A program made the translations under genes and the position numbers. From assembly GCF_964026575.1 (NCBI RefSeq), contig NZ_OZ032161.1:992001-1056000 (forward strand): 64,000 nt of DNA, in the 5' to 3' direction. The first letter of the stretch is position 1, and each line of letters starts with the position of its first letter. This DNA comes from Candidatus Tisiphia endosymbiont of Melanophora roralis (GTDB lineage Bacteria > Pseudomonadota > Alphaproteobacteria > Rickettsiales > Rickettsiaceae). Shown here one piece after another: positions 56,712-64,000 of this stretch. The notes beneath the pieces are model-generated. The model ran no database searches, was not told where the DNA came from, and saw only the letters and a list, made by a program, of their open reading frames with translations.

Positions 56712-58211
56712 ATGACTAATATACAGTCAAACTTATTTAAAAGCAAATTCAGAACTATATTTTGGCCTATCCATAATCATGAACTTGGAAAATTCATACC
56801 TATGTGCGGTCTGATGTTTTGTGTCCTATTCAATCAAAACATATTAAGAATTTTAAAAGATAGTATTTTAATTTCAGAGATTAGTGCTGAAGTAGTAAGT
56901 TTTACTAAAGTTTATTGTGTAACACCTGCAGCAACTTTATTCGTTATAATCTATGCTAAGATGCTTAATCATTTTAGTTTTGAAAAGATTTTTTGCTATT
57001 TAATCACTTTCTTTGTTGGATTCTTCATTCTTTTTGCTTTCATTATTTATCCAAATGTCGATATTTTCCATATTAATCCAAATTCGCTAGAACAAGTTAT
57101 GGGGGCTTATCCTCATCTTAAATGGTATATAGCTTTAATTGGTAATTGGAGTTATATGGTTTTCTATACATTATCTGAACTTTGGCCAAATATCTTTTAT
57201 GTTTTACTTTTTTGGCAGTTTGCTAATGAACTTACTACAACAGAAGAAGCAAAAAGGTTTTACACGCTTTTTTCATTATTTGGCAATTCTTCTTTAATAT
57301 TTGTGGGCTTTTTGATGATGAACTTATCATCTGAGAACAGTATTGCTAAATATTTCTTAACCGTATCGGACAACAAAACTACACTTATAAAAATATCAAC
57401 AAGTCTCGTGGTAGTTTCTGCTGTTATATCATGTTTACTTGTAAAATTTATTACTAAAAATGTTTTTACAAATCCAACATTTTATGCAAATGCTAAAAGT
57501 GGTAGATCCACTAAAGAAGGAATGGGTTTAATTGAAAGTTTTAAATATATAACAAGATCAAAATATTTATGGTTAATGCTAATTTGCTCTGCTGCCTTTG
57601 GTTTATCAATGAATTTGGTAGAAGCAGTATGGAAAGCAAAAATTAAGGAACTATACCCCACTGTTAATAGTTATGCAGAATTCAATAGTCTTTACATTCT
57701 TTGGACTGGAGTTGCTATTATGGTAATGACTATAATAGGCAATAATATAATGCGTAGCCATGGCTGGTTTGTTGCTGCAGTAATTCCACCAATTGTCATG
57801 ATGATTACTGGTATATTGTTTTTTATCTTAATCGTATTTGACCACCAAGTATTATCGATATTTGATAGTAGCATTCTCATGACACCCTTAGCTCTTGCGG
57901 TGTCAATTGGTGCTTTACAAAACATTCTAGTGAAAGGTAGTAAATATTCAATTTGGGATACCTCAAGAGAAATGTTATATATTCCTCTTGACCAAGAGCT
58001 AAAGACAAAAGGTAAGGCAGCTGTAGACGTCATTAGCTCGAAGGTTGGTAAATCTTCGAGCGGTTTAATACAGTCAATTATTTTCACATTAATACCAACA
58101 GCCACTTTTAGCTCTATATCACCATTTTTAATGGTGGTATTTACCATTGTTTGTATTATATGGATTCACTCGGTAAGAAAAATATACTTTGAATATAAGA
58201 AAATTGCCTAG
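56712..58211 (+). CDS. tlc: ATP/ADP translocase (Tlc/NTT family)
   Basis: This 499-residue carrier of about 12 membrane helices exchanges host ATP for bacterial ADP, or moves other nucleotides. Family marks are FWPIHNHELGKFIPMC, NQNILRILKDSIL, VYCVTPAATLFVIIYAK, FWQFANELTTTEEAKRFYTLFSLFGN in outline, and WDTSREMLYIPLDQELKTKGKAAVD. Rickettsia carry several paralogues with different nucleotide preferences. Which one this is cannot be told here. Confidence 0.95.
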   Translation: MTNIQSNLFKSKFRTIFWPIHNHELGKFIPMCGLMFCVLFNQNILRILKDSILISEISAEVVSFTKVYCVTPAATLFVIIYAKMLNHFSFEKIFCYLITFFVGFFILFAFIIYPNVDIFHINPNSLEQVMGAYPHLKWYIALIGNWSYMVFYTLSELWPNIFYVLLFWQFANELTTTEEAKRFYTLFSLFGNSSLIFVGFLMMNLSSENSIAKYFLTVSDNKTTLIKISTSLVVVSAVISCLLVKFITKNVFTNPTFYANAKSGRSTKEGMGLIESFKYITRSKYLWLMLICSAAFGLSMNLVEAVWKAKIKELYPTVNSYAEFNSLYILWTGVAIMVMTIIGNNIMRSHGWFVAAVIPPIVMMITGILFFILIVFDHQVLSIFDSSILMTPLALAVSIGALQNILVKGSKYSIWDTSREMLYIPLDQELKTKGKAAVDVISSKVGKSSSGLIQSIIFTLIPTATFSSISPFLMVVFTIVCIIWIHSVRKIYFEYKKIA

Positions 58212-58235
58212 CCCACTCACTATGCATACTCAGGT

Positions 58236-58378
58236 AGAACTTCAAGAATTGGCGTTCCCGCGACCAAAGATCGAAGCTGCTCCGTTACTCATGTACGCCT
58301 AGCAGCTCGACTTTGCTACTGCCTAGCTCTTCTTGAAGTATACTATAGTCTACCAACTCTTCATTTACGAGCAGTACA
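58236..58378. repeat. Palindromic element, type C (copy 2)
   Basis: AGAACTTCAAGAATTGGCGT...CTAGCTCTTCTTGAAGT encloses a centre with CTCATGTACGC. The tail GTCTACCAACTCTTCATTTA is shared with copy 1 at 26831-26974. It lies between tlc and the antitoxin gene. Confidence 0.78.
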
Positions 58379-58412
58379 CTATTGTTCGCTTATCGAATTC
58401 GCGTATAATGTA

Positions 58413-58441
58413 TTGACATAGTATGTACTATTTATTATTAT
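58413..58441 (+). promoter_or_regulatory. Promoter and operator candidate for the antitoxin gene
   Basis: TTGACA (58413-58418) matches a -35 box. A TATTAT-like -10 follows at imperfect spacing. The near-palindrome ATAGTATGTACTAT (58418-58431) lies between them. Autoregulation by the downstream CopG-like protein is inferred. Confidence 0.45.
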
Positions 58442-58463
58442 ATTAAATAAAATATATGAAACT

Positions 58464-58715
58464 ATGAGCTACAAATTAGATAAATATGAGCAGGAGATAG
58501 AGATTAATTTTGAAAAACAACCTAGTATTAAAAATCAAAATGATATTAAACTATTTCAAAATGCAGCTAAAACACACCTAAAGAGAAAGTATCCTATTAC
58601 TATAAGAGTAGCTGAGCAGGATATTGAAGCTATAAAAATTAAGGCTTCAAAACTTGGGTTAGCATATCAAACATATATTAATATGTTAATTCATAAAGAA
58701 GCCACAAAATTGTAG
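58464..58715 (+). CDS. CopG-type antitoxin
   Basis: In this 83-residue protein the C-terminal half is a ribbon-helix-helix (PITIRVAEQDIEAIKIKASKLGLAYQTYINMLIHK, in outline), as in CopG_antitoxin proteins that pair with BrnT-like toxins. The gene is intact, but the toxin reading frame just downstream is broken, so the antitoxin may be an orphan or may still repress its own promoter. Confidence 0.8.
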   Translation: MSYKLDKYEQEIEINFEKQPSIKNQNDIKLFQNAAKTHLKRKYPITIRVAEQDIEAIKIKASKLGLAYQTYINMLIHKEATKL

Positions 58716-58732
58716 TTATTAGGTAGTTTAAG

Positions 58733-59006
58733 TTGATTAAATTCAGATATAATTATGAAAAGAATTCAAAATTGTTGCTTGAAAGGGGAATAGGTTTTGA
58801 AGAAATAATTCAAGCTATAGCAGATGGGAATCTATTAGATATAACTAAACATCATAATCAAGAACAATATCCTGATCAGCAAATTCTATTATGTAAGGAT
58901 ACTAACTGAAATATATGCTGTACCTTATATAAAAGAAGATGATAACACTATTTTCCTGAAAACACTATTTCCAAGTAGAAAAGCAAGAAAGAAATTTTTA
59001 GGTTAA
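58733..59006 (+). pseudogene. BrnT-like toxin, frameshifted
   Basis: Starting at TTG 58733, IKFRYNYEKNSKLLLERGIGFEEIIQAIADGN...NQEQYPDQQIL matches toxins partnered with CopG antitoxins. The frame reaches a TGA about 58907. The missing end (YAVPYIKEDDNTIFLKTLFPSRKARKKFLG, in outline) is in another frame and stops at 59006. A single shift near 58885-58895 separates the halves. Confidence 0.75.
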
Positions 59007-59114
59007 GGGTTATAGGTAAAATTATATTCAGACAAAATTAAATACTAATTTAAAAAAAACTAATTAACCTCATTAGTTTGATGTAAGACATCGGTTTAAT
59101 AGCCTAGGTGTCAT

Positions 59115-59340
59115 CAACCACAACTGTCGAAAGTTAAAATCGTCATCGCGATGAGCTTTGTAAGCCCTAAACCGTCATCGCGAGGCGTCGACAGACGCCG
59201 TGGCGATCTAGGTAAACAGCGAAGCTGTTTTTTAGAGTAACGCTTCGCGTATTCTAGATTGCCGCGTCGCTGTGCTTTGCACAGCTCCTCGCAATGACTC
59301 CTATGCACGATGACGATTTTTTAACTTTCAACAATTGCGG
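59115..59340. repeat. Cluster of CGTCATTGCGAG-type repeats
   Basis: CACAACTGTCGAAAGTT (59120-59136) on the left and AACTTTCAACAATTG on the right bound inverted cores. The inner part at about 59210-59260 is the reverse complement of about 2031-2080. No gene is present. Confidence 0.75.
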
Positions 59341-59606
59341 GGTTTATTGATAAAAATACGTTGCAACTTATACATTAATTTATTAACTAGAAATAAATTA
59401 TAATATTTATTTCTATATACTCTAGCACAAAAAAATAATTGAAATTAATCACTTTTCTACTTAGTGGAAGATAATTTTAGAATATAATATTTAAAGACTT
59501 AAAGAATTACTTTATTAATTAGTGGGTTTTTTATATACTTCCATTATTCAGATTATTACGCTTACAAAAAGAATATATAAAATTAGCCTCTCAAAAATAG
59601 GAATTT
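59341..59606. other. AT-rich intergenic region before pepA
   Basis: No gene, hairpin array or recognised RNA was seen in this 266-base stretch. It presumably holds the pepA promoter. Confidence 0.4.
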
Positions 59607-61118
59607 ATGCTCAATAACATTAACTTTATAAGTAAAGAATTATCAAATAATCAAGCAACTGTAGTTTTTATTAACGAACAACTGAAATTAGACAATGAGT
59701 TATTGCTACTTGACCAACAACATCATGGTTTAATTTCTAAAACTATTCAGAATAAATTAGTATTTGCTGGAAAATTTGGACAAATTAAAATTGTTAATTC
59801 TATCGGTAAGGATGGAGAGATAAGATATTTAATTATAGTTGGTATTGGTGATGAAACAAAACTAAAGCCCTCTTGTATTGAGGAGATCGGGGGAAAAATT
59901 TTATCCAGTAGTACTTGCTGTAAAATTAGAACTATTGGTATAAAAATCTCTCATCATATTGGACAATATGAGCCAGCTGTTGTGGCGATGCTTATAGCTA
60001 GCGGCTGTTTGCTTACTTCATATAAATTTGATAAATACAAAACTAAACAAAGCGAAATAGAAAAATTCGTCGTAGAATCTCTTGAAATTTCTACAAACAA
60101 CAACTCTAAGGCAGAAGAATTATTTAATGATAAGAGATTATTAGCCAAAGCGGTATTTTTTGCTAGAGATATAATTAATGAACCAGCCAATATCAAAACT
60201 CCTTTATCTTACTCGGAAAAGATATTAGAGCATCTTGAACCATTAGGAGTTGAAATTACCATTATCGGTGAAAGAGAAATGAAAAACCTTGGTATGGGGG
60301 CTTTGCTTGGTGTTGGACAAGGTTCACAGAATGAATCTAAACTGGTAGTAATGCAATATAATGGTTTGGATGATGATACGCCTCCCGTGGCTTTTGTTGG
60401 TAAAGGAGTTACTTTTGATAGTGGTGGTATTTCACTTAAACCAGCAGCAAATATGGGAGACATGAAATATGATATGGCTGGCTCAGCAGCAGTAGTTGGA
60501 GCAATCATGGCTTTGGCTAGCCGCACAGCAAAAGTTAACGTTGTTGGCGTAGTCGGTCTTGTAGAAAACATGCCTTCAGGTAACGCTCAAAGACCAGGAG
60601 ATGTGGTAACCACTATGTCCAAACAAACAGTAGTGGTGGATAATACTGATGCAGAAGGCAGGTTAGTCTTGGCTGATGCAATTTGGTATACTCAAGAAAA
60701 GTTCAAACCTCAATGTGTAATTGATCTTGCTACCCTTACCGGAGCTATTGTTGTAGCTCTTGGCAAAACTTACGGTGGATGCTTTTCCAATAATGATGAG
60801 CTAGCTGATAAACTAATAGAGGTTGGTAATAAAGTTAATGAGAAATTATGGCGTATGCCTCTACATAAAGATTTTGATGAAATGATTAAATCTGACATTG
60901 CCGATCTTGCAAATATTGGTAACGTCCCTGGAGCAGCTGGCAGCTCTACAGCAGCTCAGTTCATCGGACATTTTATTAAGGAAAATGTAGCTTGGGCTCA
61001 TCTTGATATTGCTGGTGTTGCCTATAATAAAACAGGTAATCCTCTTGGCCCTAGAGGAGCAGTAGGTTACGGCGTAAGGCTTCTTAACCAATTTATCCAA
61101 GACAGTTATGAAAAATAA
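59607..61118 (+). CDS. pepA: Leucyl aminopeptidase (M17)
   Basis: PepA is a hexameric two-zinc aminopeptidase. The 503-residue product has the C-terminal catalytic domain with GVGQGSQNESKLVVMQY, GKGVTFDSGGISLKPA, the signature NTDAEGRLVLADAI, and GAIVVALGKTYGGCFSN. The N-terminal domain is present and the length is standard. It overlaps mipZ by 11 bases. Confidence 0.96.
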   Translation: MLNNINFISKELSNNQATVVFINEQLKLDNELLLLDQQHHGLISKTIQNKLVFAGKFGQIKIVNSIGKDGEIRYLIIVGIGDETKLKPSCIEEIGGKILSSSTCCKIRTIGIKISHHIGQYEPAVVAMLIASGCLLTSYKFDKYKTKQSEIEKFVVESLEISTNNNSKAEELFNDKRLLAKAVFFARDIINEPANIKTPLSYSEKILEHLEPLGVEITIIGEREMKNLGMGALLGVGQGSQNESKLVVMQYNGLDDDTPPVAFVGKGVTFDSGGISLKPAANMGDMKYDMAGSAAVVGAIMALASRTAKVNVVGVVGLVENMPSGNAQRPGDVVTTMSKQTVVVDNTDAEGRLVLADAIWYTQEKFKPQCVIDLATLTGAIVVALGKTYGGCFSNNDELADKLIEVGNKVNEKLWRMPLHKDFDEMIKSDIADLANIGNVPGAAGSSTAAQFIGHFIKENVAWAHLDIAGVAYNKTGNPLGPRGAVGYGVRLLNQFIQDSYEK

Positions 61119-61917
61119 TCAACCAAATCGCATATTTGTAGTTGGTAATGAAAAAGGTGGAGCTGGTAAAACTACCTGCTCCATGCATCTTATTACTGCC
61201 TTACTTTATAATGGTCATACGGTAGCTAGTATTGATACTGATGCACGTCAGGGTTCTTTAACAAATTATTTAAAGAATAGGGCTGACTATAATCTAAAAA
61301 ATCCGGATAAAACGGTTGCTATTCCTCAGCATGTTCATTTAACTGAAAGTCAAGAACAAGTCATTAACCTTAAAGAAAAGGACGAAAAAACTAGGTTTGA
61401 ACAAATATTTGAACAGGCAAAAAAAGCAGATTATGTAGTAATCGATACACCAGGAAGCTACTCCTTTTTATCAAGACTAGCTCACTCTTATGCTGATACT
61501 ATAATTACACCAATTAATGATAGTTTCCTTGATTTTGATGTACTAGGTAAAGTTAATGCTAACAATTTGTCAATTATTACTCCGTCAATCTATAGCCAAA
61601 TGGTTTGGGAACAAAAAATGCAGAAGGCTAACCGTAATGGCGAAACAATTAATTGGATTGTAATGCGTAATAGATTAAGCAACTTGGATGCAGTAAACAA
61701 AAGGAATGTTGCTACTTCTCTTGAACAATTAGCAAAAAGAATTAGCTTTAAAATTGCCCCAGGCTTTAGTGAAAGAGTAATTTTTCGGGAATTATTTTTA
61801 CAAGGGTTAACATTACTCGACTTAACAACAGCTAATCATGGCAAAACACTTAGTATATCTCACGTAGCTGCTCGACAAGAATTACGAAATTTTTTAAACT
61901 TTCTTGAAATTATTTGA
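61108..61917 (+). CDS. mipZ: Division-plane positioning ATPase MipZ
   Basis: This 269-residue ParA/MinD-type ATPase has the deviant Walker A NEKGGAGKTTCSMH, DTDARQGSLTNYL and VIDTPGSYSFLSRLAH. It has the MipZ-specific stretch RNRLSNLDAVNKRNV...APGFSERVIFRELFLQGLTLLDL (in outline). In Caulobacter MipZ forms a polar gradient that blocks FtsZ away from midcell. Start and pepA stop overlap, suggesting coupling. Confidence 0.92.
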   Translation: MKNNQPNRIFVVGNEKGGAGKTTCSMHLITALLYNGHTVASIDTDARQGSLTNYLKNRADYNLKNPDKTVAIPQHVHLTESQEQVINLKEKDEKTRFEQIFEQAKKADYVVIDTPGSYSFLSRLAHSYADTIITPINDSFLDFDVLGKVNANNLSIITPSIYSQMVWEQKMQKANRNGETINWIVMRNRLSNLDAVNKRNVATSLEQLAKRISFKIAPGFSERVIFRELFLQGLTLLDLTTANHGKTLSISHVAARQELRNFLNFLEII

Positions 61918-61934
61918 GTGTATAATCAATATAA

Positions 61935-61980
61935 CCATTAGTTCGATATCAAAATAAATATTTTTATATCGAACTAACGG
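61935..61980 (+). terminator. Hairpin after mipZ
   Basis: CCATTAGTTCGATAT pairs with ATATCGAACTAACGG (one mismatch) and is followed by TAAAAAAAA. It lies 18 bases after the mipZ stop and 24 bases before the next gene. The arms resemble the short-loop palindromes of the hairpin arrays. Confidence 0.6.
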
Positions 61981-62003
61981 TAAAAAAAATCCAAGAGGAT
62001 AAT

Positions 62004-64000
62004 ATGGCAGTACCATTGATATCACAATTTATCGGCTGGAAATACTTGGCAAAGAAATCACTTGGAGCTAATGATGGTGGAGAATTAGGAGGCATATACA
62101 AAAGTTCCGATGACCTTCTATCCATGATTAAAAGCGAAGGGGATTCTCGAAAAAATATATCAGAGTTTTTGGGCTCGCAAATTTTTCAAGCAACAAATCC
62201 AAATCATGGAGCTAAAGTCTCTCTCACTGTACCTGATCATCTTACCGAAAAAGTACATCAGGAAGGAGGCCTTCAAAGTGATGGCTCTGAGGTATATGTA
62301 CGGTCTGAATTTTTTAAGAATTATAGTGGTGACATGTATGTAGATATGGATGAACACATGTCTACGAAAACTAAACCAAGTGGTTGGCTTCGAAAAGATG
62401 GGGGAAGACCGATTTTCATGGGAACAAGAGAATTATTATCTAATACTTTAAGCAAAGCTTTTGAAGAACTTCATTATAGTTCTTTTGATAAAATAGCTCC
62501 AACTAGCTTATTAATAGGTGACTTTGATATTCATACAGGTAACATAGGAGTTATAAGAGACCCAGAAGATTCTACCATTCCTCCCAAACTAGTTCGTATA
62601 GATTTTGCTGGAAGTCTTGACAAATTAGAGGATAACATACATCCATATTCTTGGTCTAGACATCTACCATTACTAGGCCCAACTAACCATTTTAGGGAAT
62701 TCCCAAGTAAATTAAGTCATAATGATTCATTTGTAAAAGGTTTACTTGATACTGCACAAGTCGATTTAAATAAGACTATCGATGACAGTTTTGCAGAATT
62801 ATCAAAATATTATAGTGACAAAGCACTAGCAAATTGGGCAAAAATGGCAATGAGTCAAAAATTTAAGAATATCCCCCTAGAAAACATAAAGGTTGCCGAT
62901 ATTAAAGATGCCTTTAAGGAAACTATGCAAAAAAGACAACAATCATTAAAAGAGTATGGATTGCAAATTAAATTGGGTCTTTTAGTAACAAAAGGAAAAA
63001 TTAACACACCAAAATTACGAGAATTAGTCCAAGAACATCCCGATTATTTTAACAATATAATCAACCAAACCAAAAAATTAAAATTAAGAAAAGAAACTAA
63101 AATAGAGTATATTTTAGGCTATAAAGCCCGAGAAATATTATTAATTAAAGAAATAGCAAAAATATTACAAGAAGAAAAACAGCTACTGACCAAAAAAATA
63201 AGTGATCTCGAACCATCTATGCAAAGTTCTAGAAAAGCACTAGACGTTATGCATACTAGCAAAACAACAACCACTAATGTTCAATCCTCAACCTCCAAAG
63301 TGGATTCTATAACATTAGCCTTTAGACAAGAAATTATTGCCAAACAACAGGCAATATTACAAAAAGTCCTTGCTGAAGCAAATATTAAGACAGATAAAGG
63401 AGTTGCAGTTGCAGGGCTTGCTACTAATTCTCAGGAGTTTAAAGAATTTGTAGAAAATAACAACGAATTAATAAAAAAGGCTTGGGCTGCCCCTAGTGTA
63501 AAAGCAAATATAGCACAAGCCATGCATGATGAAGTACAAAATTACGCTAAAGTCCTGCAGGCTAATCATTTTGAACCTTTAACTTGGAACGAACAAGAAA
63601 CAGTAACAAACACAACCTCTACTAGGTCAAGGGTTATTAAAGTCAAAGATGAAGAATTATTTAAATTAATAGAAAATAATATAAAGACCTCTACGAAAGT
63701 AATGTTAGAAGATGGCGTAACAGAGAGAGAGATTAGTAATTATCGAAATATTAATCTACCATTAACAATCAAGCCATCTAATACAACTGTCCATCTTTCG
63801 TTTCCGGTACAAAACGAGAAAGGTGAAAATATTGCAAGCTCGAAAGCACTTTATTTTACTACTCACTATAACGAGCAAGGAAAACTAGTGGAAATAACCA
63901 ACCCATTATCACTAAAGTTTGCTGGGGATGGTAAAGATGCTATAGGATACATACAAAGAGGGAATAATATCTACACTATCCCTGTAACCAAATGTCAATA
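62004..64000 (+). CDS. Kinase-like protein with Sca4-like domain (3' end outside window)
   Basis: The first 665 residues are visible. Residues about 25-215 look like a divergent lipid/protein kinase fold. There is a candidate ATP lysine (SMIKSE, Lys43), helix-C glutamate (ISEFLGSQI, Glu54), catalytic loop GDFDIHTGNIGV (residues 172-183) and metal aspartate VRIDFAGS (Asp200). Residues 270-460 are helical. Residues about 470-665 match my memory of the Sca4 N-terminal domain (NINLPLTIKP, ALYFTTHYNEQGKLVEITNP, GYIQRGNNIYTIPVTK). AGAGGA lies 4 bases before the ATG. No signal peptide is seen. A secreted host-acting kinase is inference. Confidence 0.65.
   Translation, partial: MAVPLISQFIGWKYLAKKSLGANDGGELGGIYKSSDDLLSMIKSEGDSRKNISEFLGSQIFQATNPNHGAKVSLTVPDHLTEKVHQEGGLQSDGSEVYVRSEFFKNYSGDMYVDMDEHMSTKTKPSGWLRKDGGRPIFMGTRELLSNTLSKAFEELHYSSFDKIAPTSLLIGDFDIHTGNIGVIRDPEDSTIPPKLVRIDFAGSLDKLEDNIHPYSWSRHLPLLGPTNHFREFPSKLSHNDSFVKGLLDTAQVDLNKTIDDSFAELSKYYSDKALANWAKMAMSQKFKNIPLENIKVADIKDAFKETMQKRQQSLKEYGLQIKLGLLVTKGKINTPKLRELVQEHPDYFNNIINQTKKLKLRKETKIEYILGYKAREILLIKEIAKILQEEKQLLTKKISDLEPSMQSSRKALDVMHTSKTTTTNVQSSTSKVDSITLAFRQEIIAKQQAILQKVLAEANIKTDKGVAVAGLATNSQEFKEFVENNNELIKKAWAAPSVKANIAQAMHDEVQNYAKVLQANHFEPLTWNEQETVTNTTSTRSRVIKVKDEELFKLIENNIKTSTKVMLEDGVTEREISNYRNINLPLTIKPSNTTVHLSFPVQNEKGENIASSKALYFTTHYNEQGKLVEITNPLSLKFAGDGKDAIGYIQRGNNIYTIPVTKCQ

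Overview
The window is AT-rich alphaproteobacterial DNA from an obligate intracellular Rickettsia or a very close relative. The evidence is a Tlc-type ATP/ADP translocase, a Sca-type autotransporter, two proteins with a domain I recognise from the rickettsial antigen Sca4, a long eukaryote-like isoleucyl-tRNA synthetase, NtrY, MipZ, a COQ9 homologue, and many palindromic repeats, two of them inserted inside genes. No rRNA or tRNA gene was recognised. The first gene (alaS) and the last gene run off the window edges.

Layout: alaS 3' part and pal (1-1871); a repeat cluster; a leftward operon hydrolase-trxB-dnaB-nagZ (6933-2503); an AEC transporter, RNase D with a non-ATG start, a broken radA, mfd and sdhE, all leftward; rhodanese-dnaA and clpX rightward; a repeat-rich island around ccmB (18400-20980); lpdA; a decayed DNA-binding gene and a RelE/RHH toxin-antitoxin pair; a YgjP peptidase; an NlpC/P60-like protein carrying an in-frame repeat; rpe; an AhpD-like protein; pccB-pccA-ntrY; a host-interface block (Sca autotransporter, a 1363-residue coiled-coil protein with a Sca4-like domain, a secreted ELM1-like protein); rpsU, COQ9 and ileS; a dead Rpn-family nuclease; phaC; a leftward operon phaC-like/phaA/tgt/lptF/ubiD (56523-50567); tlc; an antitoxin with a broken toxin; pepA-mipZ; and a kinase-like protein that also ends in a Sca4-like domain.

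Metabolically the window supplies parts of propionyl-CoA carboxylation, polyhydroxyalkanoate synthesis (thiolase plus two synthase-like proteins, no reductase seen), ubiquinone synthesis (UbiD, COQ9) and the E3 subunit of 2-oxoacid dehydrogenases, and Tlc to take ATP from the host.

The most unusual signals are: (1) a composite element of five consecutive hairpins, seen complete twice in opposite orientations and once truncated, in which two hairpins have conserved stems and mutually complementary 15-16-nt loops while the other three keep perfect palindromy with unrelated sequences; (2) the Sca4-like domain attached to two different N-terminal halves, a giant coiled coil and a kinase-like domain; (3) families of palindromic repeats with covarying stems and swapped termini, inserted in or beside genes. 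Family assignments rest on motif recognition by eye; no database search was run.
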